Notes: generated by a model not told the origin, from the letters alone. Positions 53,241 through 63,325 are shown, numbered from the stretch's first letter. The stretch: DNA of 64,000 nucleotides from Mesorhizobium sp. (GCF_016793485.1 NZ_JAEULZ010000049.1:1-64000); one strand, 5' to 3'. Made by a program: numbers and translations.

Positions 53241-53412
53241 CGGTCTTGTCTCGCGCCGACAACGCAAATGGAATCCGTTATTCCCCGTCCCTATCGATGG
53301 GAGGACTGCGGTTGATCATCCGCGAATGCCGACGCCCTAATCAAATATTTGCTCGACAAAGCTGCAATTGTTCGGGACATTGTTTCGACACAGCAGGTAA
53401 ATTGAGGCAGGC

Positions 53413-54372
53413 GTGGCCGCTAGACAGGATCCACCGGCAAATCCGAGGCTCGATGAAGCTGCTCGGGCAGGCTGGCTGTACTACATTGCCGGGAATACCC
53501 AGGACCAGATTGCATCGACCTTGGGAATATCCCGGCAGTCGGCGCAAAGACTTGTCTCTCTTGCCGTCTCCGAGGGCCTCATCAAGGTAAGAGTCGACCA
53601 CCCGATCGCAAACTGTCTCGACCTCGCCGCTCGTTTGCGCAAACGCTTCACGCTGGACCTTGTCGAAGTGGTTCCCAGCGATCCGAACTCGACGTCGACA
53701 ACGCTCGGCATTGCCGAGGCCGCTGCGGGAGAGATCGAGCGGCGTCTACGTTCCGAAGAGCCGATCTTGATGGCGATAGGTACGGGAAGGACACTGAAGG
53801 CCGCCATAGAACAATTGCCGCCGATGGATTGCCCCCAGCACAGAATCGTATCGCTTACCGGAAACATATCTCCAGACGGCTCAGCGGCTTTCTACAACGT
53901 CATTTTCACGATGGCGGATCGCATCAAGGCACGCAGTTTTCCAATGCCTTTGCCTGTTATCGCGTCGTCAGCGGAGGAGCGCGCGATGCTGCTTCGCCAA
54001 CCCATGATCCAGACCACACTCGCGCTTGCCGAAAGGCCGGATATCACTTTTGTCGGCATCGGCGACCTCGGCCCCAAGGCTCCGCTTTTCCAGGATGGTT
54101 TCATTACCGAACAGGAACTGAAGGCGCTGCAAAAGGCCGGCGGGGTAGCTGAAATCGTCGGCTGGGTTTTCGACCGAGATGGCCGGCTGATCGAAGGAAT
54201 CATCAACGAGCGGGTCGCGTCGGCCCCGATCCCCTCACGGGAACAATCGCTGGTCATCGCGCTGGCGAAGGGCGAGAACAAACTCCCCGGCATCATGGCC
54301 GCAGTGAATCGCCGGCTGGTCAACGGCCTCATCACCGACGAACGGACCGCCGAATCCTTGCTGGACGCCTGA
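53413..54372 (+). CDS. smoC: SorC-family sugar-binding transcriptional regulator (SmoC-like)
   Basis: A 319-residue regulator of the same family as LsrR but from a different branch. The DNA-binding region is IAGNTQDQIASTLGISRQSA, then QRLVSLAVSEGLIKVRV; the effector domain shows LMAIGTGRTLKAAIEQL and SLTGNISPDGSAAFYNV. The GTG start at 53413 follows GAGGCAGG. It directly precedes the polyol operon in the same direction, as smoC does in Rhodobacter and Sinorhizobium, and should respond to sorbitol/mannitol or a phosphorylated product. Confidence 0.88.
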   Translation: MAARQDPPANPRLDEAARAGWLYYIAGNTQDQIASTLGISRQSAQRLVSLAVSEGLIKVRVDHPIANCLDLAARLRKRFTLDLVEVVPSDPNSTSTTLGIAEAAAGEIERRLRSEEPILMAIGTGRTLKAAIEQLPPMDCPQHRIVSLTGNISPDGSAAFYNVIFTMADRIKARSFPMPLPVIASSAEERAMLLRQPMIQTTLALAERPDITFVGIGDLGPKAPLFQDGFITEQELKALQKAGGVAEIVGWVFDRDGRLIEGIINERVASAPIPSREQSLVIALAKGENKLPGIMAAVNRRLVNGLITDERTAESLLDA

Positions 54373-54497
54373 CGGCAAGCGCGGGTCACTTTTACCCTCC
54401 GCAACAGTCTGAACATACAAATTGTGGAGCCATGGGCCGCGCCCATGCTGCGCCGCAGCAAGGAATCCCGCTTGACTTCAAATTTTCCAATGCGAAT

Positions 54498-54528
54498 AAT
54501 TGCTCATAACCAAAGCAAATGCTCAATT
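54498..54528. promoter_or_regulatory. candidate SmoC operator before smoE
   Basis: AATTGCTCAT and ATGCTCAATT form an imperfect inverted repeat (8 of 10 pairs) separated by 11 bases, 21 bases before the smoE start codon. A similar TTTGCTCG...GCAATTG arrangement occurs upstream of the regulator gene near 53347-53372. Both are in AT-rich promoter positions. Confidence 0.45.
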
Positions 54529-54549
54529 GGTTTATGGGAGGAATTCTGG

Positions 54550-55860
54550 ATGAAACTCAAAACGCTCGTTCTGAGCCTGTGCTCCGCCAGCGTGCTGGCT
54601 TTTGCCGCGCATGCCGAAACCATCACCATCGCCACCGTGAACAATGGCGACATGATCCGCATGCAGAAGCTGACGGACGACTTCAAGGCGAAGAACCCGG
54701 ACATCGACCTGAACTGGGTTACGCTCGAGGAGAACGTGCTGCGCGAGCGTGTCACCACCGACATCGCGACCAAGGGCGGGCAGTACGACGTGATGACAAT
54801 CGGCACCTACGAGGTTCCGATCTGGGCCAAGCAGGGCTGGCTTCTGCCGCTCGATGATCTCGGCGCGGATTATGACGCGGCCGACATCATTCCCGCGATC
54901 GCCGGGGGCCTGACTGCCGACGGCAAGCTGTTTGCCGCGCCGTTCTATGGCGAGTCCTCCTTCGTCATGTACCGCAAGGACCTGATGGAAAAGGCTGGAC
55001 TGACCATGCCCGACGCGCCGACGTGGGAATTCATCGGCGAGGCCGCGCGCAAGATGACCGACCGCGCCAACGACATCAACGGCGTGTGCCTGCGCGGCAA
55101 GGCCGGCTGGGGTGAGAACATGGCCTTCCTCACCGCCATGTCGAATTCGTTCGGCGCACGCTGGTTCGACGAGAAATGGCAGCCGCAGTTCGACCAGCCC
55201 GAGTGGAAGAACACGCTCGACTTCTATGTGAAGCTGATGAACGACGCCGGCCCGGCAGGCGCCTCGTCGAACGGCTTTAACGAAAATCTCGCGCTGTTCC
55301 AGCAGGGCAAGTGCGGCATGTGGATCGACGCAACTGTCGCGGCCTCATTCGTCTCAAATCCGAAGGACTCCACGGTGGCCGACAAGGTCGGTTATGCGCT
55401 GGCGCCCGACAACGGTCTCGGCAAGCGTGGCAACTGGCTATGGGCATGGTCGCTGGCGATCCCGGCAGGTACCCAGAAAGCCGACGCGGCAAAGAAGTTC
55501 GTCTCCTGGGCGACCGACAAGGCCTATCTCGATCTCGTCGCATCGAAGGAAGGCTGGGCCAACGTGCCTCCCGGCACGCGCACCTCGCTGTACAACAACG
55601 CCGAGTATCAGAAGGCAGCGCCTTTCGCGAAGATGACGCTCGACTCGATCAACTCGGCTGACCCGAACAAGCCGACCGTGAAGCCTGTTCCCTATGTCGG
55701 CGTACAGTTCGTGGCGATCCCTGAATTCCAGGGCCTTGGCACGACTGTCGGTCAGCTCTTCTCGGCGGCGCTGGCCGGCCAGAGCAGTGTCGATGACGCG
55801 CTGGCTCAGGCACAGTCCGTCTCGGTTCGCGAGATGACGCGCGCCGGCTACATCAAGTAG
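54550..55860 (+). CDS. smoE: polyol ABC importer solute-binding protein SmoE
   Basis: A 436-residue family-1 solute-binding protein for sorbitol/mannitol. Sec signal MKLKTLVLSLCSASVLAFAA with cleavage after AHA. Typical blocks are GGQYDVMTIGTYEVPIWAKQ and WAWSLAIPAGTQKADAAKKF. ATG 54550 has GGGAGGAA 8 bases upstream; earlier in-frame starts lie in the promoter. First gene of the operon; a hairpin follows its stop. Confidence 0.92.
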   Translation: MKLKTLVLSLCSASVLAFAAHAETITIATVNNGDMIRMQKLTDDFKAKNPDIDLNWVTLEENVLRERVTTDIATKGGQYDVMTIGTYEVPIWAKQGWLLPLDDLGADYDAADIIPAIAGGLTADGKLFAAPFYGESSFVMYRKDLMEKAGLTMPDAPTWEFIGEAARKMTDRANDINGVCLRGKAGWGENMAFLTAMSNSFGARWFDEKWQPQFDQPEWKNTLDFYVKLMNDAGPAGASSNGFNENLALFQQGKCGMWIDATVAASFVSNPKDSTVADKVGYALAPDNGLGKRGNWLWAWSLAIPAGTQKADAAKKFVSWATDKAYLDLVASKEGWANVPPGTRTSLYNNAEYQKAAPFAKMTLDSINSADPNKPTVKPVPYVGVQFVAIPEFQGLGTTVGQLFSAALAGQSSVDDALAQAQSVSVREMTRAGYIK

Positions 55861-55885
55861 TTCTAAGGCATCCTCCCGGTGCCTT

Positions 55886-55916
55886 GCCGTCCGGGTCTTC
55901 CCTGTACCCGGACGGC
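55886..55916 (+). terminator. hairpin after smoE
   Basis: A perfect 11-base stem GCCGTCCGGGT / ACCCGGACGGC with a 9-base loop, followed by ACATTTTCC. It lies 25 bases after the smoE stop in the 191-base gap before smoF. It probably ends or stabilises part of the transcripts so that the binding protein is made in excess. Confidence 0.7.
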
Positions 55917-56051
55917 ACATTTTCCCCCGAAACAGCCTACAGCCTGTAGCTACTGACGCCTCTTATCTCGCCACAGGCAACGGCAGGGCCGACAGAACCG
56001 AGTTGTCTGCATCCAGGATTCCGCGGCGGGATGCCGCGCGAGGACACGACC

Positions 56052-56924
56052 ATGGCCACAAGACAGACGCGAACACTTGCCCGCTTCATGATGGCCCCTT
56101 CGGTCATCCTGCTGCTCTTCTGGATGATCGTGCCACTGGCGATGACGGTGTGGTTCTCGTTCCTGAACTACAATCTGCTCAATCCCGGCAACGTCAGCTT
56201 CGCAGGCCTTTTCAACTACCGGTTCTTCCTGACCGACCCTGCCTTCGTCCAGTCCATCTGGAACACGCTTCTGCTCGTGCTCGGCGTCCTCCTCATCACG
56301 GTCGTTGGCGGCATCCTGCTTGCGCTGTTGCTCGACCAGCCGATCTTCGGGCAGGGCATCGTCCGCATCCTTGTGATCTCACCCTTCTTCGTCATGCCGC
56401 CGGTCGCGGCGCTGGTGTGGAAGAACATGATCATGCACCCCGGCTACGGCGTGTTCGCAGACATCGCGAAGTTCTTCGGCGCGCAGCCCATCGACTGGTT
56501 CGCGCAGTATCCCCTTCTCTCGATCATCATCATCGTCGCCTGGCAGTGGCTTCCGTTTGCGACGCTGATCCTGCTGACCGCGCTGCAGTCGCTGGACAGC
56601 GAGCAGAAGGAAGCCGCCGAGATGGACGGCGCAAACTTCGTCAACCGATTCATCTACCTGACGCTCCCACACCTGGCTCGCGCCATCACCGTGGTCATCC
56701 TCATCCAGACGATTTTCCTGCTCAGCGTCTATGCGGAGATCCTGGTCACCACCAATGGCGGTCCGGGCTACGCCTCCACGAACCTGCCGTTCCTCATCTA
56801 CCGTACGGCGCTGCTCGGCTACGACGTGGGCGGCGCATCGGCAGGCGGCGTCATCGCAATCATCCTCGCCAACATCGTCGCGTTCTTCCTGATGCGCGCG
56901 GTTGGCAAGAACCTGGACCGGTAG
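56052..56924 (+). CDS. smoF: polyol ABC importer permease SmoF
   Basis: A 290-residue MalF-type permease with six helices. The EAA loop is KEAAEMDGANFVNRFIYLTL. ATG 56052 is preferred because GAGGA lies about 7 bases before it; the ATG at 56031 lacks one. The partner permease starts 11 bases after its stop. Confidence 0.92.
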   Translation: MATRQTRTLARFMMAPSVILLLFWMIVPLAMTVWFSFLNYNLLNPGNVSFAGLFNYRFFLTDPAFVQSIWNTLLLVLGVLLITVVGGILLALLLDQPIFGQGIVRILVISPFFVMPPVAALVWKNMIMHPGYGVFADIAKFFGAQPIDWFAQYPLLSIIIIVAWQWLPFATLILLTALQSLDSEQKEAAEMDGANFVNRFIYLTLPHLARAITVVILIQTIFLLSVYAEILVTTNGGPGYASTNLPFLIYRTALLGYDVGGASAGGVIAIILANIVAFFLMRAVGKNLDR

Positions 56925-56935
56925 GAGAGAGAGCC

Positions 56936-57760
56936 ATGGCGCGCGCAATCTCGACACGCAGCAAAATCGGATGGACGTTCGCCGCATGGGCGGTGGCGCT
57001 GATCATCTTCTTTCCAATTCTCTACACAGTGATCACATCACTCAAGACCGAGCCCGAAGCGATCGCCGGCTTCAACCTGATCCCGTCCTTCACGCTTGAA
57101 AATTACGTCGAGGTGCAGACGCAGCGGGACTATTTCCGGCCCTTCATGAATTCGGTGATCATCGCGGTCGGCTCCACGCTGCTCGGTATCATCATTGCAG
57201 TGCCCGCCGCATGGTCGATGGCCTTCTCTCCGACGCATCGCACCAAGGACATCCTGATGTGGATGCTCTCCACCAAGATGATGCCGGCTGCGGCGGTTCT
57301 GGTGCCGATCTACCTTCTGTTCCGCGACTTCGGGCTGCTCGACAGCCGCATCGGCCTTACGCTGATGCTCATGCTGATCAACCTGCCGATCGTGGTGTGG
57401 ATGCTCTACACCTATTTTCGCGAGATACCCGGCGAGATCCTCGAAGCAGCACGCATGGACGGCGCATCTCTCTGGGGCGAGATCTGGTACGTGCTGACGC
57501 CGATGGCCGTGCCGGGCATCGCCTCCACGATGCTTCTCAATATCATCCTGGCCTGGAACGAGGCGTTCTGGACGATCCGGCTGACCACCACCAACGCTGC
57601 GCCTCTGACGGCATTCATAGCGTCCTTCTCCAGCCCGCAGGGCCTGTTCTGGGCGAAGCTGTCAGCAGCCTCGACTCTGGCGATAGCGCCCATCCTGATC
57701 ATGGGCTGGTTCAGTCAAAGACAACTGGTGCGCGGCCTGACCTTCGGCGCGGTCAAGTAA
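56936..57760 (+). CDS. smoG: polyol ABC importer permease SmoG
   Basis: A 274-residue MalG-type permease. The EAA loop is LEAARMDGASLWGEIWYVLT, and the C-terminus ends GWFSQRQLVRGLTFGAVK, the usual ending of this family. TAGGAGAGAGAG precedes the ATG. The same frame is open leftwards, but only as a shadow of smoF. Confidence 0.92.
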   Translation: MARAISTRSKIGWTFAAWAVALIIFFPILYTVITSLKTEPEAIAGFNLIPSFTLENYVEVQTQRDYFRPFMNSVIIAVGSTLLGIIIAVPAAWSMAFSPTHRTKDILMWMLSTKMMPAAAVLVPIYLLFRDFGLLDSRIGLTLMLMLINLPIVVWMLYTYFREIPGEILEAARMDGASLWGEIWYVLTPMAVPGIASTMLLNIILAWNEAFWTIRLTTTNAAPLTAFIASFSSPQGLFWAKLSAASTLAIAPILIMGWFSQRQLVRGLTFGAVK

Positions 57761-57778
57761 AGATACGGGGAGCGAACG

Positions 57779-58777
57779 ATGGGCCAGATAACGCTGAAGA
57801 ACGTCCGGAAATCCTTCGGGGCGACGAACATCATCCCGAACATCAATCTCGAAATCGAAAACGGCGAATTCGTCGTCTTCGTCGGCCCGTCCGGCTGTGG
57901 CAAGTCCACACTGCTCAGGCTCATTGCGGGACTGGAAGACACCACGTCTGGCACCATCGCCATCGACGGCCGCGACGTGACAAACGAAGCTCCCGCCAAG
58001 CGCAAGCTGGCGATGGTGTTCCAGTCCTACGCCCTCTATCCGCACATGACGGTTGCGAAGAACATCGCCTTTCCGCTGAAGATGGCGGGCGAGAGCCCGG
58101 AGACCATTGAAAAGAAGGTGGCCGACGCGGCGCGCGTGCTGAACCTGTCCAACTATCTCGAACGGCGTCCCGGCCAGCTTTCCGGCGGCCAGCGCCAGCG
58201 CGTCGCGATCGGCCGCGCCATCGTGCGACAACCCTCCGCCTTCCTTTTCGACGAACCGCTATCAAACCTTGACGCAGCATTGCGCGGCACGATGCGCCTC
58301 GAAATCTCCGAACTGCACAACCAGCTCAAGACGACGATGATCTACGTCACGCATGACCAGGTCGAAGCCATGACCATGGCCGACAAGATCGTCGTGCTGA
58401 ACGCGGGCAATATCGAGCAGGTCGGCTCGCCACTCGAACTTTATCGCTCACCGAAAAATCTCTTTGTTGCGGGCTTCATCGGTTCTCCGCGGATGAACCT
58501 GATCGAAGGTAACGCAGCCGCGGACCACGGCGCCGCGACAATTGGCATCCGGCCGGAGCATCTTTCGGTATCGACAACCGAGGGCAAATGGAAAGCAACC
58601 GTCGGCGTGGCCGAGCATCTCGGCTCGGATACCTTCCTTCATGTTACGGCCGATGGCGTTGGTCCTCTCACCGTACGCACCGGTGGCGAAATCGGCGCGC
58701 ATCATGGCGACACGATCTTCCTCACGCCTGACGCGGCCAAGATACACCGTTTCACGCCGGACGGACTGGCGATCTGA
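57779..58777 (+). CDS. smoK: polyol ABC importer ATPase SmoK (UgpC/MalK type)
   Basis: A 332-residue ATPase. Walker [11 protein letters not shown], signature [15 protein letters not shown], Walker [13 protein letters not shown], switch His in [10 protein letters not shown], then a shortened TOBE/MalK regulatory region with GIRPEHLS near 255. It belongs with smoEFG, 18 bases after smoG. ATPases of this class sometimes serve several importers. Confidence 0.94.
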   Translation: MGQITLKNVRKSFGATNIIPNINLEIENGEFVVFVGPSGCGKSTLLRLIAGLEDTTSGTIAIDGRDVTNEAPAKRKLAMVFQSYALYPHMTVAKNIAFPLKMAGESPETIEKKVADAARVLNLSNYLERRPGQLSGGQRQRVAIGRAIVRQPSAFLFDEPLSNLDAALRGTMRLEISELHNQLKTTMIYVTHDQVEAMTMADKIVVLNAGNIEQVGSPLELYRSPKNLFVAGFIGSPRMNLIEGNAAADHGAATIGIRPEHLSVSTTEGKWKATVGVAEHLGSDTFLHVTADGVGPLTVRTGGEIGAHHGDTIFLTPDAAKIHRFTPDGLAI

Positions 58778-58778
58778 G

Positions 58779-59549
58779 ATGCGGCTTGAAGGCAAATCGG
58801 CGCTGATCACCGGGGCCGCACGCGGCATCGGCAGAGCATTCGCCGAAGCCTATGTGCGCGAAGGTGCGACGGTCGCAATCGGCGATATCAATATCGCCGC
58901 AGCCGAGCAGGCAGCAAATTCAATCGGCCCGAAAGCCTATGCTGTGCATCTGGACGTGACGAGCCAAGACTCGATCGATGCCGCCATTCGTGCGGTAGAG
59001 CGGAAGGCAGGCGGGATTGATGTCCTCGTCAACAACGCTGCGCTGTTCGATGCAGCGCCAATCGTCGACATAACGAGGGCAAGCTACGACAGGCTGTTTT
59101 CGGTCAATGTGGCCGGCACATTGTTTATTCTGCAGGCGGCGGCAAGGTCAATGATTGCCGCAGGCAAGGGCGGCAAGATCATCAACATGGCGAGCCAGGC
59201 GGGCCGACGTGGCGAGGCTCTCGTCGCCGTCTATTGCTCCACCAAGGCAGCCGTCATTTCGCTGACCCAATCGGCCGGCCTCGACCTGATCAAGCACCGC
59301 ATCAACGTCAACGCGATCGCGCCAGGCGTGGTCGACGGTGAGCACTGGGACGGCGTCGACGCCCTGTTTGCGAAATACGAGAACCGCAAACCCGGCGAGA
59401 AGAAGAAGCTGGTGGGCGAGGCCGTGCCCTATGGGCGCATGGCGACGCCGGAAGACCTGACCGGCATAGCGATTTTCCTAGCAAGCTCGGAAGCCGACTA
59501 CATCGTGGCGCAGACCTACAACGTCGACGGCGGCAACTGGATGAGTTGA
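58779..59549 (+). CDS. smoS: sorbitol dehydrogenase SmoS (SDR family)
   Basis: A 256-residue classical SDR oxidising D-sorbitol to fructose and often galactitol or related polyols. NAD loop TGAARGIGRAF (residues 12-22), NNAALFD, catalytic YCSTKAA with Ser in NMASQAG, and the SmoS-type C-terminus AQTYNVDGGNWMS. It starts one base after the smoK stop. Identification rests on sequence and on operon order. Confidence 0.9.
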   Translation: MRLEGKSALITGAARGIGRAFAEAYVREGATVAIGDINIAAAEQAANSIGPKAYAVHLDVTSQDSIDAAIRAVERKAGGIDVLVNNAALFDAAPIVDITRASYDRLFSVNVAGTLFILQAAARSMIAAGKGGKIINMASQAGRRGEALVAVYCSTKAAVISLTQSAGLDLIKHRINVNAIAPGVVDGEHWDGVDALFAKYENRKPGEKKKLVGEAVPYGRMATPEDLTGIAIFLASSEADYIVAQTYNVDGGNWMS

Positions 59550-59564
59550 AAGGTATCGGGTTCG

Positions 59565-61040
59565 ATGAGTGTAAAACTCTCCCTTTCCAATCTGGACAGG
59601 ATGCCGTCTGGTGTCGCCGTCCCTGGCTATGAGCGGAATGACCTGAAGGCAGGAATCCTGCATTTCGGCGTCGGCAATTTTCATCGTTCGCACCAGGCCG
59701 TCTACCTCGATCGTCTTTTCAACGCCGGCAAGGGTCATGATTGGGCGATTGTCGGCGCAGGCGTGTTCGATGGGGAGAAGGCTGGCCGCCTGAAACTGCA
59801 AAAGCAGGATTGGTTTACCACGGTTGTCGAGCAGGATGCCGGCCACAAGCAGGCTCATGTAACGGGCGCGATGATCGACTTCCTGACTCCGGGCGATGCT
59901 GACTCTATCATCGGCAAGCTCGCCGATCCTGCGATCCGCATCGTCTCCCTTACCATCACCGAGGGTGGCTATTTCATTGATCCGGCGTCCGGGAAATTCG
60001 ACCCCGCGCATCCGGACATTGTCTCGGATGCAAAGAACATCGCAAGGCCGACGACCGTTTTCGGATTGATCCTCGCAGGCCTTATCCGGCGGCGAGAGCT
60101 CAAGCTTAAACCATTCACAGTCATGTCCTGCGACAATATTCCTCACAACGGCAAGGTGACGGCAGATGCCGTGACGGGACTGGCCGGGCTGGTCGACAAG
60201 GAGTTGGCAGCGTGGGTTCGCGACACCGTGGCGTTCCCGAACGGAATGGTCGACCGCATCACGCCTGCCACCACCGACCGCGAGCGTTCGATGCTGTCTC
60301 GGGATTTCGGTATCGAGGATAACTGGCCGGTCTTCTGCGAGCCCTTCATCCAGTGGGTCCTGGAGGACAGGTTCACCAACGGCCGACCTGCGCTCGAGGA
60401 AGTCGGCGTACAGTTCGTGGACGACGTATCGCCCTTCGAACTCATGAAGATACGTATCCTTAACGGTGGACACGCGACGATCGCCTATGTGTCCGGGCTT
60501 TTGGACATCCATTTCGTCCACGAGGGGATGCAGGAGCCGATGGTGCGTAGCTTCCTCGACAAGCTGGAGAAGGAAGAGATCATCCCGACAGTCCCGCCTG
60601 TGCCGGGCGTAGTGCTCGACGACTACTACGCGCTGATCGCCCGCCGCTTCTCCAACCCAACCATCGGCGACACCATCCGCAGGCTTTGCCTTGATGGCTC
60701 CAACCGCCAGCCCAAGTTCATCATTCCGACAATCGCGGACCGCCTGAAGTCCGGCAAGGGCGTGAAAGGGTTGGCGCTGGAATCGGCGCTCTGGTGCCGC
60801 TACTGCTTCGGCACGACGGATTCCGACACTGTCATCGAGCCGAACGATCCCAACTGGGAGCGTATGACAGCGACCGCCCGGAAGGCCAAGGATGATCCCA
60901 CTGCATGGTTGGCGATGGGTGACATCTATGGCGAGGTCGGCCGCAATGCCGCTTTTGCGGATGCCTTTTCGCGCAACCTGAAATCGCTCTGGTCGGAGGG
61001 CACGCGCGCCACGGTGCAGCGCTATCTCGGCGGTGCCTGA
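59565..61040 (+). CDS. mtlK: mannitol 2-dehydrogenase (polyol-specific long-chain dehydrogenase)
   Basis: A 491-residue enzyme oxidising D-mannitol (and usually D-arabitol or sorbitol) to the ketose. The N-terminal cofactor motif is LHFGVGNFHRSHQ, and the catalytic signature KIRILNGGH supplies Lys, Asn and His near residue 300. Length is typical of MtlK/UxuB relatives. It follows smoS by 15 bases. Confidence 0.94.
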   Translation: MSVKLSLSNLDRMPSGVAVPGYERNDLKAGILHFGVGNFHRSHQAVYLDRLFNAGKGHDWAIVGAGVFDGEKAGRLKLQKQDWFTTVVEQDAGHKQAHVTGAMIDFLTPGDADSIIGKLADPAIRIVSLTITEGGYFIDPASGKFDPAHPDIVSDAKNIARPTTVFGLILAGLIRRRELKLKPFTVMSCDNIPHNGKVTADAVTGLAGLVDKELAAWVRDTVAFPNGMVDRITPATTDRERSMLSRDFGIEDNWPVFCEPFIQWVLEDRFTNGRPALEEVGVQFVDDVSPFELMKIRILNGGHATIAYVSGLLDIHFVHEGMQEPMVRSFLDKLEKEEIIPTVPPVPGVVLDDYYALIARRFSNPTIGDTIRRLCLDGSNRQPKFIIPTIADRLKSGKGVKGLALESALWCRYCFGTTDSDTVIEPNDPNWERMTATARKAKDDPTAWLAMGDIYGEVGRNAAFADAFSRNLKSLWSEGTRATVQRYLGGA

Positions 61041-61055
61041 GAGCGCCGCCGTCTG

Positions 61056-61736
61056 ATGCCCCTTGAGCCAAAGCTTGTCATTTTCGATTGCGATGGCGTG
61101 CTGGTCGACAGCGAGCCGATTTCCGTCTCTGTCCTTGTCGACCACCTGAGCAAAGCAGGTGCCGGCTTGCGCGAGAGTGACGCCTACAGGCTCTTTCTCG
61201 GTCGCAGCATGGCTTCGATCGAGGTCCTTCTGAAGCGGGATTTCGGGCTGACACTGACACGCGAGCACCTCGACGATATCAGGACGGAGACGTTTAGTCG
61301 TTTTCGCGCTGCGCTCAGGCCCGTGCCAGGGGTCGCCGAGACGCTGCCCCGCCTGCCGCGCTGTTGCGTCGCTTCATCGAGCGGGCTGGATCGAATCCGC
61401 CTTTCGCTCTCGCTCACCGGCCTGCTGGAAATGCTCGAACCGCACATATACAGTGCCTCAATGGTAGCGAGAGGCAAGCCGGCGCCCGATCTCTTCCTGC
61501 ATGCAGCCAGGGAGATGGGGGTCCGACAGGAGGATTGCGTCGTCGTGGAGGATAGTCCGGCCGGAATCGATGCGGCGAAGCGAGCCGGCATGCGGGTATT
61601 TGCCTTCACGGGCGGCTCGCACGCACTCGATGCCAGACTGGCGGATGTACTGACATCCCTCAAGCCGGATGCCGTCTTTTCGGACATGACACAACTGCCC
61701 GACCTGCTGGCGCGCAAAGGCGGACGTGCCGCCTGA
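61056..61736 (+). CDS. HAD-superfamily sugar-phosphate phosphatase/mutase-like hydrolase
   Basis: A 226-residue HAD hydrolase of the beta-phosphoglucomutase/phosphoglycolate-phosphatase branch. Motif I is FDCDGVLVDSE with the nucleophile Asp, motif II the Ser in VASSSG, motif III Lys in RGKPAPD, motif IV VEDSPAGIDAA. It overlaps the kinase start (TGATG). In polyol operons such proteins probably remove or recycle toxic sugar phosphates. Confidence 0.9.
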   Translation: MPLEPKLVIFDCDGVLVDSEPISVSVLVDHLSKAGAGLRESDAYRLFLGRSMASIEVLLKRDFGLTLTREHLDDIRTETFSRFRAALRPVPGVAETLPRLPRCCVASSSGLDRIRLSLSLTGLLEMLEPHIYSASMVARGKPAPDLFLHAAREMGVRQEDCVVVEDSPAGIDAAKRAGMRVFAFTGGSHALDARLADVLTSLKPDAVFSDMTQLPDLLARKGGRAA

Positions 61737-63325
61737 TGGAACGATATGTCTGCGCCGTCGATGTGGGGACGGGAAGTGCGCGGGCAGGTATTTTTGACCG
61801 CGCGGGTACGTTGCTCGGACGCGCGGAACACCCGATCCTGATGCACCGGCCGAAGGCCGATCACGCAGAGCATGATTCCCAAGATATCTGGGGTGCCGTG
61901 TGCCATGCTGTGAAGGGAGCAATCGCCAGAGCCAATGTCCCGCCGCAGTCCGTTGCCGGTATTAGCTTCGACGCCACATGCTCGATCGTCGTAAGCGACG
62001 CTGACGGCGGACAGGTCAGCGTCTCGGAAAACGGCGAAAAACGGTGGGACACGATTGTCTGGCTCGATCACCGCGCGCTTGCCGAAGCAGATGAATGTAC
62101 AGCCAGCGGCAATCGAGTGCTTGATTATCTGGGCGGTGTCATGTCGCCCGAGATGGCGACACCAAAACTCATGTGGCTGAAGCGACATCTCCCGACAAGC
62201 TGGAACCGGGCGGCCCATATATTCGACTTAGCAGACTACCTCGCCTGGCGCGCCTCAGGATCGCTGGCGCGATCACAGTGCACGATGACCTGCAAATGGA
62301 CCTATCTCGCCCATGAGAAGCCGGGCTGGCAGCGCGACTTTTTCGCAAGCGTGGGGCTGGACGATATTTTTGCGCGTGCAGGGCTGCCTGAAACCGCCAG
62401 CCCTGTCGGATCAGATCTCGGACCTCTCACCGTGCAAGCCGCAAGCGAACTCGGGCTGACTTCTGATTGCCGGGTGGCGACAGGTGTGATCGATGCATAT
62501 GCCGGCGCACTGGGCGTGATTGGGGGCCTCGCCGGCGGCACCGACGAACTCAACCGTCATCTTGCGCTCATCGCCGGAACATCCAGCTGCGTCATGGCAA
62601 TGTCGCCGGCCGCCCGGCCGTTTGTCGGCGGCTGGGGACCGTACTATGGCGCGGCATTGCCAGAATGCTGGATCGCAGAGGGTGGGCAATCCGCAACCGG
62701 CGCGCTGCTCGATCACATCATCCGCCTGCACGGCGCGGGTGGCGAGCCAACGGCAGAGCGTCATCGTGCGATAGCCGAGCGTATCATGGCGCTTCGCTCC
62801 GAGCAGGGTCTCGATCTTGCCGGCCGACTCCACGTGCTGCCGGATTTTCATGGCAACAGATCGCCACTGGCCGACCCGCATGCGCTGGGCGTCATCAGCG
62901 GACTTACCCTCGATGCGTCTTTCGACAACCTCTGCCATCTTTACTGGCGAACGGCCGTGGCGATCGCGCTTGGCGTCCGGCACATTCTGGACACGCTGAA
63001 CGCTGGCGGCTTTTCAATTGATACGCTGCATGTGACCGGCGGCCACACGAAGAATCCGCTGCTGATGGAGCTCTACGCAGATGCCGTTGGCTGCACTGTC
63101 GTCGAGCCTATTGCCGACGAGGCCGTTCTTATCGGAACGGCGGCGCTGGCCGCGACCGCCGCAGGTCTCTACCCGGATGTCGCCAGCGCCTGCGCCGGCA
63201 TGCGCCAGCCGGTTCGTGAAAGAAAGCCCAATCCCGCGACACGGACGCGCTTCGATCGTGACTATCTCGTTTTCCTAGAAATGCATCGGCAACGACGGCA
63301 ATTGGACAATATCTTCAAAAGTTGA
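61736..63325 (+). CDS. FGGY-family carbohydrate kinase, D-ribulokinase-like
   Basis: A 529-residue kinase phosphorylating a ketose from polyol oxidation. Phosphate loop DVGTGSARAGIFDRAGTLLG, the FGGY-ribulokinase marks ISFDATCSIVV and IVWLDHRALAEAD, and the C-terminal LHVTGGHTKNPLLMELYADA. These marks fit D-ribulokinase (FGGY/ribitol route) better than xylulokinase, so ribitol or arabitol may be among the operon's substrates. It is the last gene of the operon. Confidence 0.9.
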   Translation: MERYVCAVDVGTGSARAGIFDRAGTLLGRAEHPILMHRPKADHAEHDSQDIWGAVCHAVKGAIARANVPPQSVAGISFDATCSIVVSDADGGQVSVSENGEKRWDTIVWLDHRALAEADECTASGNRVLDYLGGVMSPEMATPKLMWLKRHLPTSWNRAAHIFDLADYLAWRASGSLARSQCTMTCKWTYLAHEKPGWQRDFFASVGLDDIFARAGLPETASPVGSDLGPLTVQAASELGLTSDCRVATGVIDAYAGALGVIGGLAGGTDELNRHLALIAGTSSCVMAMSPAARPFVGGWGPYYGAALPECWIAEGGQSATGALLDHIIRLHGAGGEPTAERHRAIAERIMALRSEQGLDLAGRLHVLPDFHGNRSPLADPHALGVISGLTLDASFDNLCHLYWRTAVAIALGVRHILDTLNAGGFSIDTLHVTGGHTKNPLLMELYADAVGCTVVEPIADEAVLIGTAALAATAAGLYPDVASACAGMRQPVRERKPNPATRTRFDRDYLVFLEMHRQRRQLDNIFKS

